DNA of 28,996 nt from an uncultured Bacteroidales bacterium (lineage in GTDB: Bacteria > Bacteroidota > Bacteroidia > Bacteroidales > UBA932). Under the pieces are notes generated by a model. That model had not been told where the DNA came from. It made no database searches and saw only the letters and a program-made list of their open reading frames with translations. The number at the start of each line of letters is the position of its first letter. The first letter of the stretch is position 1. Both the position numbers and the translations under genes were made by a program. The stretch lies in NCBI GenBank assembly GCA_900541925.1, contig UQMB01000020.1, positions 1 to 28,996 on the forward strand, written 5' to 3'. This document shows, piece by piece, positions 16,001-22,386 of this stretch.

Positions 16001-16963
16001 TCGCTGTTGCTCCCATGCGGCCACACCCACCTCAGCGCAGCCGAGATGAGTCCCACAGAAAGGCACAAAGACCTCTATACAAGATACTCGACAGACATCG
16101 AGGAGACAACGGTCGCGGAAGAAGAAGACGACAAGGAACGCAAGTCCCGGAAGACCATCGTGGTGACGGGATTCGAGAGCGAAATCCGCAACTACCTGAA
16201 GTCAGTGCTGCGGCAACAGTACAACATCAGGGCATGCGCCGACACGAAAAACGCCTGGGGCATCATCTCGACTACCGTCCCGGACGCGGTCATCACAGGC
16301 ATGGATTCCGGAGGCGCCAACGGTCTGGAGCTCTGCTCCAGAATCAAACACAACCCCGACACAAACCACATCCCGGTAATAATCCTCAGTACGAACGACG
16401 ACGAAGAGACCGCGGAAGAGAGCACGAGGACGGGCGCAGACCTCTACCTCAGGCTGCCGGTATCCATCGAAAGGCTCAGGGGCAGCCTGGCCAATGTCAT
16501 CTCCGCGAGAGAGACGATACGCAACAAGTACACCAACGAAGTACGATACGACTACGGCCAGATCAAGCCGGAAAGCAAAGGCGGCGGGAACTTCATCGAG
16601 GATGTGACAAGCATCATCAACAGGAACATAGGCAACCCGGCCTTCACCGTCAACGACCTCAGCCGCGAGGCCGGAATCAGCCGTGTCCACCTCAACCGCA
16701 AGCTCAAGGACGCCCTCAACATCTCTCCCGGCAATCTGATCCGTTCCATCAAGATGAAACAGGCGGCCTACCTCCTGATACACAACGATGTCAGCATAGC
16801 TGAAGTGGCGAGGTGCGTAGGCTTCACCTCCCCTTCGTATTTCACCAGCTCGTTCCACGACTACTTCGGGATGACTCCGAAAGAGTTTCTCGGCAAATAC
16901 CGCGGACGCACAGACCCCGGCACCCTGGACCGTCTTCTGGGACGGGACGGGAAGCAGGCGTAA
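13013..16963 (+). CDS. Hybrid two-component system (HTCS) regulator with degenerate phosphorelay
   Basis: A 1316-residue inner-membrane regulator with the full HTCS order. It has a signal peptide (1-24), two seven-bladed Reg_prop propellers (about 30-650, many WIGT/WAG repeats), a Y_Y_Y domain (about 690-748) and a transmembrane helix (757-778). A HisKA-like region with a HATPase-like domain, a receiver-like domain (about 1047-1165) and an AraC DNA-binding domain (about 1200-1300) follow. Such proteins sense oligosaccharides in the periplasm and activate the neighbouring sugar operon. The phosphorelay residues are lost. The H-box reads SEELRTP with Glu804 where His is expected. The ATP lid is nearly absent, since only six residues separate DTG (957-959) from GGDGPG (966 on). 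The receiver has Gly1096 for the phosphoacceptor Asp and Leu1148 for the conserved Lys. The N-box Asn920 is kept. The reading frame is intact, so this looks like a functional phosphorylation-independent regulator rather than a decayed one. Confidence 0.93.
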   Translation: MDKLCRKALLITLSLSLCLTATAQRPRIYDTSDGLPGSRISDIRQDKMGFIWIAGEDGLSYFDGSTFRTFQPEGSGRIAGSDALAMLEDSHGALWIGTTGGLQTFNPLDGKFRTISGEHTTSIIEFTPDKGSKSEIWAGSESLGISVFNSFTEEVDAVKTAMVNANLPSMRINELFPDSQGRIWAAFADGGFCAMDGVSGAILEAVPGSDSPSAPHITCFAEDLGSGTVMMGSSDAGLLLHDAAGGPARPSSDQLTRAFRISAIIKDATSDPGDPSYILGTDGDGLRLYDFRRDALREFGGSMLPEGADKWKVRSLMLDRQGNLWVGAYLSGLAIIPKQIYGFSTVGTDGSITALVIDRSGTIWAGTSGQGLLRLDNGGSKATYDSHNSSLPDGIITGLDIDRHENLWIGTDKGLHIKAKGAREPKRFSAEDYHVTDLEYDRERDRLYVGTTDAGLLTISPGTGNITRAGGSNLSVGTLHIDNDGIVWAGTGRGLQRYDPVMDRFTQDSLTTGSAATIHCFYESSDGNMWIGTSSGLVCFSRSYGESTKYTTDDGLPGDVICGILEDGDGDLWISTTRGLGRFSASGRRFAKYSKADGLKDDEFTYRSACAAEDGRLIFGSINGLTAFYPDDTAEPSGPAAPVILTDFIIGGRKAEEVNLTGRKDIRLPGGTDSFTAKFSVLEYTSPGNITCTYKLEGLDKDWSRIPDGKRQISRERLPAGRYVLRIKATDNNMPSEFSECSLPVNISAPWYRRWWAYGAEAIAVLAILWFASLSFTTRRMLRRREEESGIKDFKLQMASDLSEELRTPMTLVLSPLQEMREEEKDPKKKDIYNMMCRNCQRIIRSLNQMSDLRRLDSGELEFHFRETDIVYFVKDILHSFSSAAETRGIRLGFNAEKPGQKLWIDQGHFDKIIFNLLSNALKHTPDGGRIQVDISSPKGDGTVDVSIFYSCDKPADTGKMLSRGGDGPGLYLAYSLSRLQHGELSAANVDGGVMFSLLLPCGHTHLSAAEMSPTERHKDLYTRYSTDIEETTVAEEEDDKERKSRKTIVVTGFESEIRNYLKSVLRQQYNIRACADTKNAWGIISTTVPDAVITGMDSGGANGLELCSRIKHNPDTNHIPVIILSTNDDEETAEESTRTGADLYLRLPVSIERLRGSLANVISARETIRNKYTNEVRYDYGQIKPESKGGGNFIEDVTSIINRNIGNPAFTVNDLSREAGISRVHLNRKLKDALNISPGNLIRSIKMKQAAYLLIHNDVSIAEVARCVGFTSPSYFTSSFHDYFGMTPKEFLGKYRGRTDPGTLDRLLGRDGKQA

Positions 16964-17019
16964 CAGGAAATGTTACATATTCAAAAGTCAAATGTAACAC
17001 TCAAGGCGCACTTGTAACA
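16960..17019 (+). promoter_or_regulatory. Array of four GTAACA half-sites, candidate HTCS operator
   Basis: GTAACA occurs at 16960-16965, inverted at 16971-16976, and direct at 16994-16999 and 17014-17019. The first two form a palindrome (GTAACA-GGAAA-TGTTAC). The last two are direct repeats of TGTAACA with a 20-bp period, the spacing AraC-type dimers commonly use. The array starts at the HTCS stop codon and ends about 52 nt before the operon -7 box. Confidence 0.5.
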
Positions 17020-17043
17020 AGAGCCTAAAAGGGAGAAACGCCC

Positions 17044-17065
17044 GCAGCCGGCAGCACGCCGGCTT
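17044..17065 (+). terminator. Possible weak terminator between the HTCS gene and the operon
   Basis: AGCCGGC and GCCGGCT flank a short AGCAC loop and are followed by TTT, a hairpin with a short U run. It sits directly before the operon promoter and could limit read-through from the HTCS gene. The T tract is short, so confidence is modest. Confidence 0.4.
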
Positions 17066-17070
17066 TTGGG

Positions 17071-17078
17071 TATATTTG
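17071..17078 (+). promoter_or_regulatory. Promoter -7 element (TATATTTG) of the esterase-symporter-GH43 operon
   Basis: Exact TAnnTTTG match 7 nt before the ATG at 17086. No -33 TTG is seen at 19-21 nt upstream; that place is taken by a GC-rich hairpin. This fits an activator-dependent promoter served by the GTAACA array. Confidence 0.6.
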
Positions 17079-17085
17079 TGTCCTG

Positions 17086-18684
17086 ATGAGAATCAAGACA
17101 CAGACAATAACCATCGCGCTGGCGGCGTTTTTCGCCGCAGCCTGCACACGGCCGGCGGAAGTCAGACTCCCCGGCCTGTTCTCCGACCACGCGGTGATAC
17201 AGAGAGGCGGGGACGTCAAGATCTGGGGAGACAGCAAGCCTCACGCCACGGTCAAGGTGGAGTGGCGCGGGCACCCATACACCACAAAAGCCGGCAGCGA
17301 CGGCAGATGGCAGGTCAGCGTCCCGTCAGGGGAGGCAGGAGGACCGTTCACGCTCAAAGCCGGAGACAAGACGGTCGAGGACATAATGGTCGGAGATGTC
17401 TACCTGTGCTCGGGCCAGTCAAACATGGAACTCCCGGTGAGACGCTGTCTGGATGTGGTGGCAGACGAGATCAAGAATTTCTCCGACAGGGACATACGCT
17501 ATATGGCCATCCCATACAGTTATGATTTCCACGGCCCGCTCGAAGAGCTCCCTTCAAGCAGATGGGAGGTACTGGACTCCGACAGCACGGCTTTGGAATG
17601 GAGTGCGCTCTGCTATTTCACGGCCCGCTCGCTGCACGATAAGACAGGAGTCCCTGTGGGCATGGTCAGACCGGCGGTCGGAGGCTCGCCGATAGAGGCA
17701 TGGATGAGAGAGGAAATCCTCCCGGAACATGCACGCCAGACACTCGCCCCGCTCAAGGACGACTCGTTCAGGGACAGCCTCAGACGCGCAAGCGCGCAGG
17801 TCTACTCAGAATGGTGGGAAACTTTCTCGAAGCAGCCCGCACAGAGGGAGAAATGGAGCAAGGCAGACCTATTCTCCAGGAGCTGGGCCACGGACAGCAG
17901 CGGGAAGAACTGGTACGGCGGGCATCTCTTCCGCAGGCATCTGACCCTCGACGCGAAACAGGCAGGAGCCGATGCCATCCTCCATCTGGGAGCCATCGTG
18001 GATGCAGACTCGGTATTCGTCAACGGGCATTCCGCCGGCACCACCTCCTACCGCTACCCACCGCGCAACTACCGCATTCCCAAGGAGATGCTCAAAACAG
18101 GAGACAATCTGATAGAGATACACCTCTACTCCTTCGGGGTAGATTCCGAAGCCAAGTTCATCCCGGGCAAGCGGTACAGCCTTGAGACGGCAGGCGGTGA
18201 CATCTCCCTGCTGGACGGGTGGGAGCACAGCCGCTCCGTCAGGATGCCTGCCAGGCGGAAGGAGATTTTCCTCCAATACATGCCATCAGGACTCTACAAC
18301 GGCATGATCGCCCCGTTGCGAAGATACCGGTTCGACGGAGTGATCTGGTATCAAGGCGAGAGCAACGAGGGCAACGCGGCGCAATACGGGAAACTGCTCG
18401 AATCCATGATAAGCGACTGGAGGGAGCAGTTTGGCGACAGCGAACTCCCATTCTACATAGTGGAACTCGCCTCATACCAGCACTCCGAGCGCAAGGGTCC
18501 GGAGCACGGGTGGAACAGGGTGCAGGCAGAGCAGCGCAGGACTGCCGGCAAGATGAGGGGGACAGTCCTCGTGCCGAACTCTGACCTGGGTGAATGGAAC
18601 GACATACACCCGCAGGACAAAAAGACCCTCGGAGAAAGGACCGCGGCCGCAATCATCAAGAACAACAAGACAAAAACCAGATAA
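17086..18684 (+). CDS. Sialate O-acetylesterase-type (SGNH) carbohydrate esterase
   Basis: A 532-residue exported esterase of the sialate O-acetylesterase (SASA) family. The N terminus is a signal peptide with a cysteine at AFFAAAC, possibly a lipoprotein site. The catalytic blocks are split around an inserted beta-sandwich domain (about 280-400): CSGQSNM with Ser112, VIWYQGESNEGNA near residue 420, and NDIHP with Asp506 and His508 near the end. In Bacteroidetes this family includes enzymes removing acetyl groups from sialic acid and from xylan or other plant glycans. The adjacent GPH symporter and GH43 enzyme favour an acetylated xylo-oligosaccharide, but that is inference. It is the first gene of a three-gene operon; the symporter starts 2 nt after its stop. 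Confidence 0.88.
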   Translation: MRIKTQTITIALAAFFAAACTRPAEVRLPGLFSDHAVIQRGGDVKIWGDSKPHATVKVEWRGHPYTTKAGSDGRWQVSVPSGEAGGPFTLKAGDKTVEDIMVGDVYLCSGQSNMELPVRRCLDVVADEIKNFSDRDIRYMAIPYSYDFHGPLEELPSSRWEVLDSDSTALEWSALCYFTARSLHDKTGVPVGMVRPAVGGSPIEAWMREEILPEHARQTLAPLKDDSFRDSLRRASAQVYSEWWETFSKQPAQREKWSKADLFSRSWATDSSGKNWYGGHLFRRHLTLDAKQAGADAILHLGAIVDADSVFVNGHSAGTTSYRYPPRNYRIPKEMLKTGDNLIEIHLYSFGVDSEAKFIPGKRYSLETAGGDISLLDGWEHSRSVRMPARRKEIFLQYMPSGLYNGMIAPLRRYRFDGVIWYQGESNEGNAAQYGKLLESMISDWREQFGDSELPFYIVELASYQHSERKGPEHGWNRVQAEQRRTAGKMRGTVLVPNSDLGEWNDIHPQDKKTLGERTAAAIIKNNKTKTR

Positions 18685-18686
18685 TC

Positions 18687-20102
18687 ATGACACAGACAAG
18701 CAATCAGACAAACGGCTTCTACAAGCTGAACTGGCTGCAGCGGATAGGCTTCGGCGCCGGAGACATGGCGCAGAACCTCATCTACCAGACTATCAGCATG
18801 TGGCTGCTCTTCTTCTACACCAACGTGTTCGGGCTCGACCCTGCGGTCGCGGCAGTGATGTTCCTCATAGTCCGCATCGTGGACGTGCTCTGGGACCCGA
18901 TAGTCGGAGCCTTCGTGGACAAGCACAACCCGAAGTTCGGCAAATACCGCTCATACCTGATTTTCGGAGGCATCCCGCTCACGGCATTTGCCGTGCTGTG
19001 TTTCTGGAACGGCTTCTCCGGCTCGCTGCTCTACGCATACATCACCTATGTGGGAATGTCCATGTGCTACACGCTCGTCAACGTGCCGTACGGCGCCCTC
19101 AACGCCTCGCTTACCCGTGACACCGATGAAATCACGGTTCTCACGTCAACCCGCATGTTCATGGCAAATCTTGGAGGACTCGCCGTGTCCATGGGTATCC
19201 CGGCCCTGGTCAAGAGCTTCGCGAAGGGTTCGCAGATGGTGGGAGAACAGGCCATGCCGGCAGACGGGCGCGCCTGGTTCCTGACGATGCTGGTGTATTC
19301 CCTCGTGGGGCTCGCGTTCCTGTTCTTCTGCTTCTCACAGACCCGCGAGAGGGTGGTGATGGACGAGAAGGAGACGGCCAATGTCAAGGTTTCCGACCTC
19401 TGGGCCGAGTTCGGGCGCAACAGGCCACTGCGCGTGCTGGCATGCTTCTTCATCACCGCGTTCGCGATGATGTCGGTGAGCAACGCCGCCGGTTCATACT
19501 ATATGCAGTACAACATCCACTCCACCACCGCCCAGATGTCCATCTTCATGGGGCTGGGATCCATCCCGGCGTTCATATTCATGCCTATGGTCCCGGCCAT
19601 CAAGAAAAAAGCCGGCAAGAAGGGGATGTTCTTCATCTTCCTGTCAGTGGCGATGGTCGGCATGGGGATGCTCTACCTGATGTCCATGGTACCCGCCCTG
19701 CGCTCGCAGATATGGATAGTCTATCTGGCACAGTTCGTCAAGTCCACCGGCATCATCGTGGCTACAGGATACATGTGGGCCCTGGTGCCTGAGGTCGTGG
19801 CTTTCGGAGAATACACCACGGGGCGTCGCATCGCGGGCATCGTCAACGCCCTGACAGGCATATTCTTCAAGGCCGGCATGGCACTCGGCGGAGTGGTTCC
19901 GGGCCTGGTGCTCTCCGCCGTAGGGTTCAAGGCAGCCGAAACCACACAGACTCCGCTCGCCGAGCAGGGCATACTCTGGCTCGTATGCGTGATACCGGCG
20001 CTGCTGCTCGTCCTCGCGATGTTCATAATCAGCAAATACGAGCTCAGCGACGAGAGAATGGATGAAATCAACAAAGAGATAGAAGCAAAACACAATAAAT
20101 GA
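18687..20102 (+). CDS. GPH-family glycoside/pentoside:cation symporter (MFS)
   Basis: A 471-residue inner-membrane transporter with about 12 helices. The N-terminal signature of the glycoside-pentoside-hexuronide:cation symporters is clear: QRIGFGAGDMAQNLIYQ near residue 14, then RIVDVLWDPIVGAFVDKHNPKFGKYR with the Asp residues used for cation coupling. Relatives such as MelB, XynP and XylP import melibiose or xylosides with Na+ or H+. The ATG at 18687 begins directly after the esterase stop and leads into the family motif; the frame is open further upstream but lies inside the esterase gene. Its TGA overlaps the start of the GH43 gene (ATGA). Family is firm; the substrate is inferred from neighbours to be a short xylo- or arabino-oligosaccharide. 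Confidence 0.92.
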   Translation: MTQTSNQTNGFYKLNWLQRIGFGAGDMAQNLIYQTISMWLLFFYTNVFGLDPAVAAVMFLIVRIVDVLWDPIVGAFVDKHNPKFGKYRSYLIFGGIPLTAFAVLCFWNGFSGSLLYAYITYVGMSMCYTLVNVPYGALNASLTRDTDEITVLTSTRMFMANLGGLAVSMGIPALVKSFAKGSQMVGEQAMPADGRAWFLTMLVYSLVGLAFLFFCFSQTRERVVMDEKETANVKVSDLWAEFGRNRPLRVLACFFITAFAMMSVSNAAGSYYMQYNIHSTTAQMSIFMGLGSIPAFIFMPMVPAIKKKAGKKGMFFIFLSVAMVGMGMLYLMSMVPALRSQIWIVYLAQFVKSTGIIVATGYMWALVPEVVAFGEYTTGRRIAGIVNALTGIFFKAGMALGGVVPGLVLSAVGFKAAETTQTPLAEQGILWLVCVIPALLLVLAMFIISKYELSDERMDEINKEIEAKHNK

Positions 20103-21088
20103 TGAAAACCCCGAAAAGATACCTCTGGCCATCAGACTATATGGCCGACCCTTCCGTCCACGTCTTCGACGGCAGACTCTACATCTATCCTTCGCATGAC
20201 TGGGAGTCAGGCATCCCGGACGATGACTTCGGAAGCGAATACGACATGAAGGACTATCATGTCCTCACCCTGGACGGCCCTGACCCGATGAATTCCCCGG
20301 TCAAGGACAGCGGAGCGGTGCTGCGCAGGGAAGAAATCGCCTGGGCGGGACGGCAGCTCTGGGACTGCGACGTGGCACGCAAGGACGGCAAGTACTATCT
20401 GTACTTCCCGATGAAGGACAAGAACGACATCTTCCGCATAGGCGTGGCCCTCGCCGACAACCCTTGCGGGCCGTTCGTTCCGCAGAGCGACCCGATGCGC
20501 GGGAGTTACTCAATCGACATCTGCGTGTTTGAAGAGAACGGAGAGTATTACATGTATTTTGGCGGCATCTGGGGTGGACAGCTCCAGAGATACCGGGACA
20601 ACAAGGCGTTGGACAGCGGGTCCACCCTCCCGGCCGATGACCAGCCGGCTCTCTGCCCTAAGGTGGTGAGGCTCAGCGACGACATGTTGCAGTTCGCAGA
20701 AGAGCCGCGCGATGTCATGATACTCGACGAAGACGGCAGGCCGCTGCTCGCCGGGGACAATTCGCGCCGCTTCTTCGAAGCCGCCTGGCTCCACAAGTAC
20801 AACGGCAAGTATTATTTCAGCTATTCCACAGGAGACACGCACCTGCTGTGCTATGCCATCGGCGACAGCCCGCTCGGGCCGTTCACATATAAAGGCGTGA
20901 TACTGACCCCGGTAGTCGGGTGGACCACCCATCACAGCATTGTGGAGTATGGCGGGAAATGGTGGCTCTTCCACCACGACAGCGTCCCGTCAGGCGGAGT
21001 CAACTGCCTGCGCAGCCTCAAGGTCTGCGAACTCAGCTACAACGCTGACGGAACCATCGTCACTGTCGACGGACGCGACGATTACTAA
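20099..21088 (+). CDS. Glycoside hydrolase family 43 protein (GH43_1-like)
   Basis: A 329-residue five-bladed propeller enzyme without a signal peptide, so cytoplasmic. The three acidic catalytic residues of GH43 can be placed. Asp17 in YMADPSVH is the general base, Asp140 in SYSIDICVF is the pKa modulator and Glu227 in RFFEAAWLHKYNGKYY is the general acid. Overall wording (YPSHDWESGIP, GRQLWDCDVA, YMYFGGIWGGQ) fits subfamily 1, whose members are beta-xylosidases and alpha-L-arabinofuranosidases. SIDI replaces the common SIDP, a mild deviation. It would hydrolyse the sugar imported by the symporter. The start at 20099 overlaps the symporter stop by 4 nt (a second ATG follows at 20102). The stop overlaps the convergent serine ammonia-lyase stop by 4 nt. 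Confidence 0.92.
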   Translation: MMKTPKRYLWPSDYMADPSVHVFDGRLYIYPSHDWESGIPDDDFGSEYDMKDYHVLTLDGPDPMNSPVKDSGAVLRREEIAWAGRQLWDCDVARKDGKYYLYFPMKDKNDIFRIGVALADNPCGPFVPQSDPMRGSYSIDICVFEENGEYYMYFGGIWGGQLQRYRDNKALDSGSTLPADDQPALCPKVVRLSDDMLQFAEEPRDVMILDEDGRPLLAGDNSRRFFEAAWLHKYNGKYYFSYSTGDTHLLCYAIGDSPLGPFTYKGVILTPVVGWTTHHSIVEYGGKWWLFHHDSVPSGGVNCLRSLKVCELSYNADGTIVTVDGRDDY

Positions 21089-22317
21089 ATATGCATCTTG
21101 GTAGCCAGGCCACCGGCACTTGTCTCCTTGTAGAGGGACGGGAGGTCGTGGCCTGTCTGCTTCATCACGCTGACCACCTCGTCGAAGGAAACCCTGTGGA
21201 ACCCGTCCGAGAATGCCGAGTAAAGGTTGCAGTCCAGGGCACGGGCGGCGGCCATCGCATTGCGCTCGATACATGGGATCTGCACCAGGCCGCACACCGG
21301 ATCACAAGTCATCCCGAGATGATGTTCAAGTCCCATCTCGGCGGCATACTCGACCTGGGTAGGAGTGCCTCCGAAAAGTTGGCAGGTGGCAGCTGACGCC
21401 ATCGCACAGGCCACACCCACTTCGCCCTGGCACCCCACCTCCGCCCCGGAGATGGAGGCGTTGCACTTGACCACATTGCCAAAAAGCCCGCCTGTGGCGA
21501 GGGCATGAAGTATACGTTTGTCGCTGAATGCGTGTCCCTTCCAGATATGGTACAGCACCCCGGGCAGCACCCCGCTCGATCCGCATGTCGGAGCCGTGAC
21601 CACGGTGCCGCCGGAGGCGTTCTCCTCGCTCACAGCCAAGGCGTATGAGAACACCAGCCCCCTGGTCTGGAGGTTAGCCTTGTACCCGGACACTTTTATA
21701 TAATAGGTGGCAGCTTTGCGGGAGAGATGCAGAGGTCCGGGAAGCACGCCCTCGTTGCTGAGTCCGGCCGTGACCGATGCCTTCATCGCCGCCCAGACCG
21801 TGGAGAGATAATCCCAGATTTCGGGGCCCTCGCACTGCTCCACATACTCCCAATAACTCCTTCCCGTGTCCTTGCACCATTGCATGATCTCGGATATGGT
21901 GTTGAGGGGATATATGTCCGGCCCTTCCCCTATCAGCGAGCCCTCCCCTTCCGAGATGGTGCCGCCGCCTATGCTGTAGACAGTCCACTCGTCGGTCGGG
22001 CTGCCGGTCGCGTCCCGCGAGACGAACTTCATGCCGTTGGGATGGTAAGGGAGAAAAATCTCAGGCCTCCACACTATGGTCACCGGGGTCTGCCCGTCAG
22101 GAGCCGCCGAGGCCCCGGCGGCCTTGAGCACATCGGAAATGGCCACATCAGTAAGATGTCCCCTGCCGGTGGCGGCAAGACTCCCGTAGAGGGTGACTTC
22201 GAAAGACGCGGCTTCAGGATGCCTTGCGGCAAACATCATCGCCGCCTTCTGCGGCCCCATCGTGTGGCTGCTGGACGGGCCGCGCCCTATTTTATAGAGT
22301 TCTTTAAGAGATTTCAT
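21085..22317 (-). CDS. sdaA: L-serine ammonia-lyase (iron-sulfur serine dehydratase)
   Basis: Converts L-serine to pyruvate and ammonia using an oxygen-labile [4Fe-4S] cluster. The 410-residue protein joins the beta and alpha regions in one chain, as in E. coli SdaA. The N-terminal GRGPSSSHTMGPQKAA block starts near residue 12. The alpha region contains APTCGSSGVLPG and CDPVCGLVQIPCIERN, which provide the cluster cysteines. It ends in GGLATKM near the C terminus. Length is slightly under the E. coli enzyme. It is a single-gene unit with a TATCTTTG -7 box just upstream, back to back with the TonB receptor promoter. Its stop codon overlaps that of the GH43 gene on the opposite strand. Confidence 0.93.
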   Translation of the reverse strand: MKSLKELYKIGRGPSSSHTMGPQKAAMMFAARHPEAASFEVTLYGSLAATGRGHLTDVAISDVLKAAGASAAPDGQTPVTIVWRPEIFLPYHPNGMKFVSRDATGSPTDEWTVYSIGGGTISEGEGSLIGEGPDIYPLNTISEIMQWCKDTGRSYWEYVEQCEGPEIWDYLSTVWAAMKASVTAGLSNEGVLPGPLHLSRKAATYYIKVSGYKANLQTRGLVFSYALAVSEENASGGTVVTAPTCGSSGVLPGVLYHIWKGHAFSDKRILHALATGGLFGNVVKCNASISGAEVGCQGEVGVACAMASAATCQLFGGTPTQVEYAAEMGLEHHLGMTCDPVCGLVQIPCIERNAMAAARALDCNLYSAFSDGFHRVSFDEVVSVMKQTGHDLPSLYKETSAGGLATKMHI

Positions 22318-22325
22318 ATCGGCGG

Positions 22326-22333
22326 CAAAGATA
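22326..22333 (-). promoter_or_regulatory. Promoter -7 element (TATCTTTG) of sdaA
   Basis: Exact TAnnTTTG match on the minus strand, 8 nt before the ATG at 22317, implying a very short leader. The -33 region is weak. Confidence 0.55.
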
Positions 22334-22354
22334 CGCCAATTATGCGGAAATGCC

Positions 22355-22362
22355 TATATTTG
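22355..22362 (+). promoter_or_regulatory. Promoter -7 element (TATATTTG) of the first TonB receptor gene
   Basis: Exact TAnnTTTG match 24 nt before the ATG at 22387. No TTG is seen at the usual -33 distance, which may mean activated or metal-regulated transcription. Confidence 0.6.
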
Positions 22363-22386
22363 CGACTTCGCAAAAAACTTGACACG

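Noticed and set aside
15997..16803. Frame of about 262 codons inside the HTCS gene
   Set aside because: Out-of-frame shadow of the receiver and AraC regions. The HTCS reading frame is continuous and family-consistent.
22318..22386. Cobalamin riboswitch ahead of the first TonB receptor
   Set aside because: Only 69 bp separate the two divergent ATGs and both promoters sit in it, leaving no room for the riboswitch. No B12-box-like sequence is seen.
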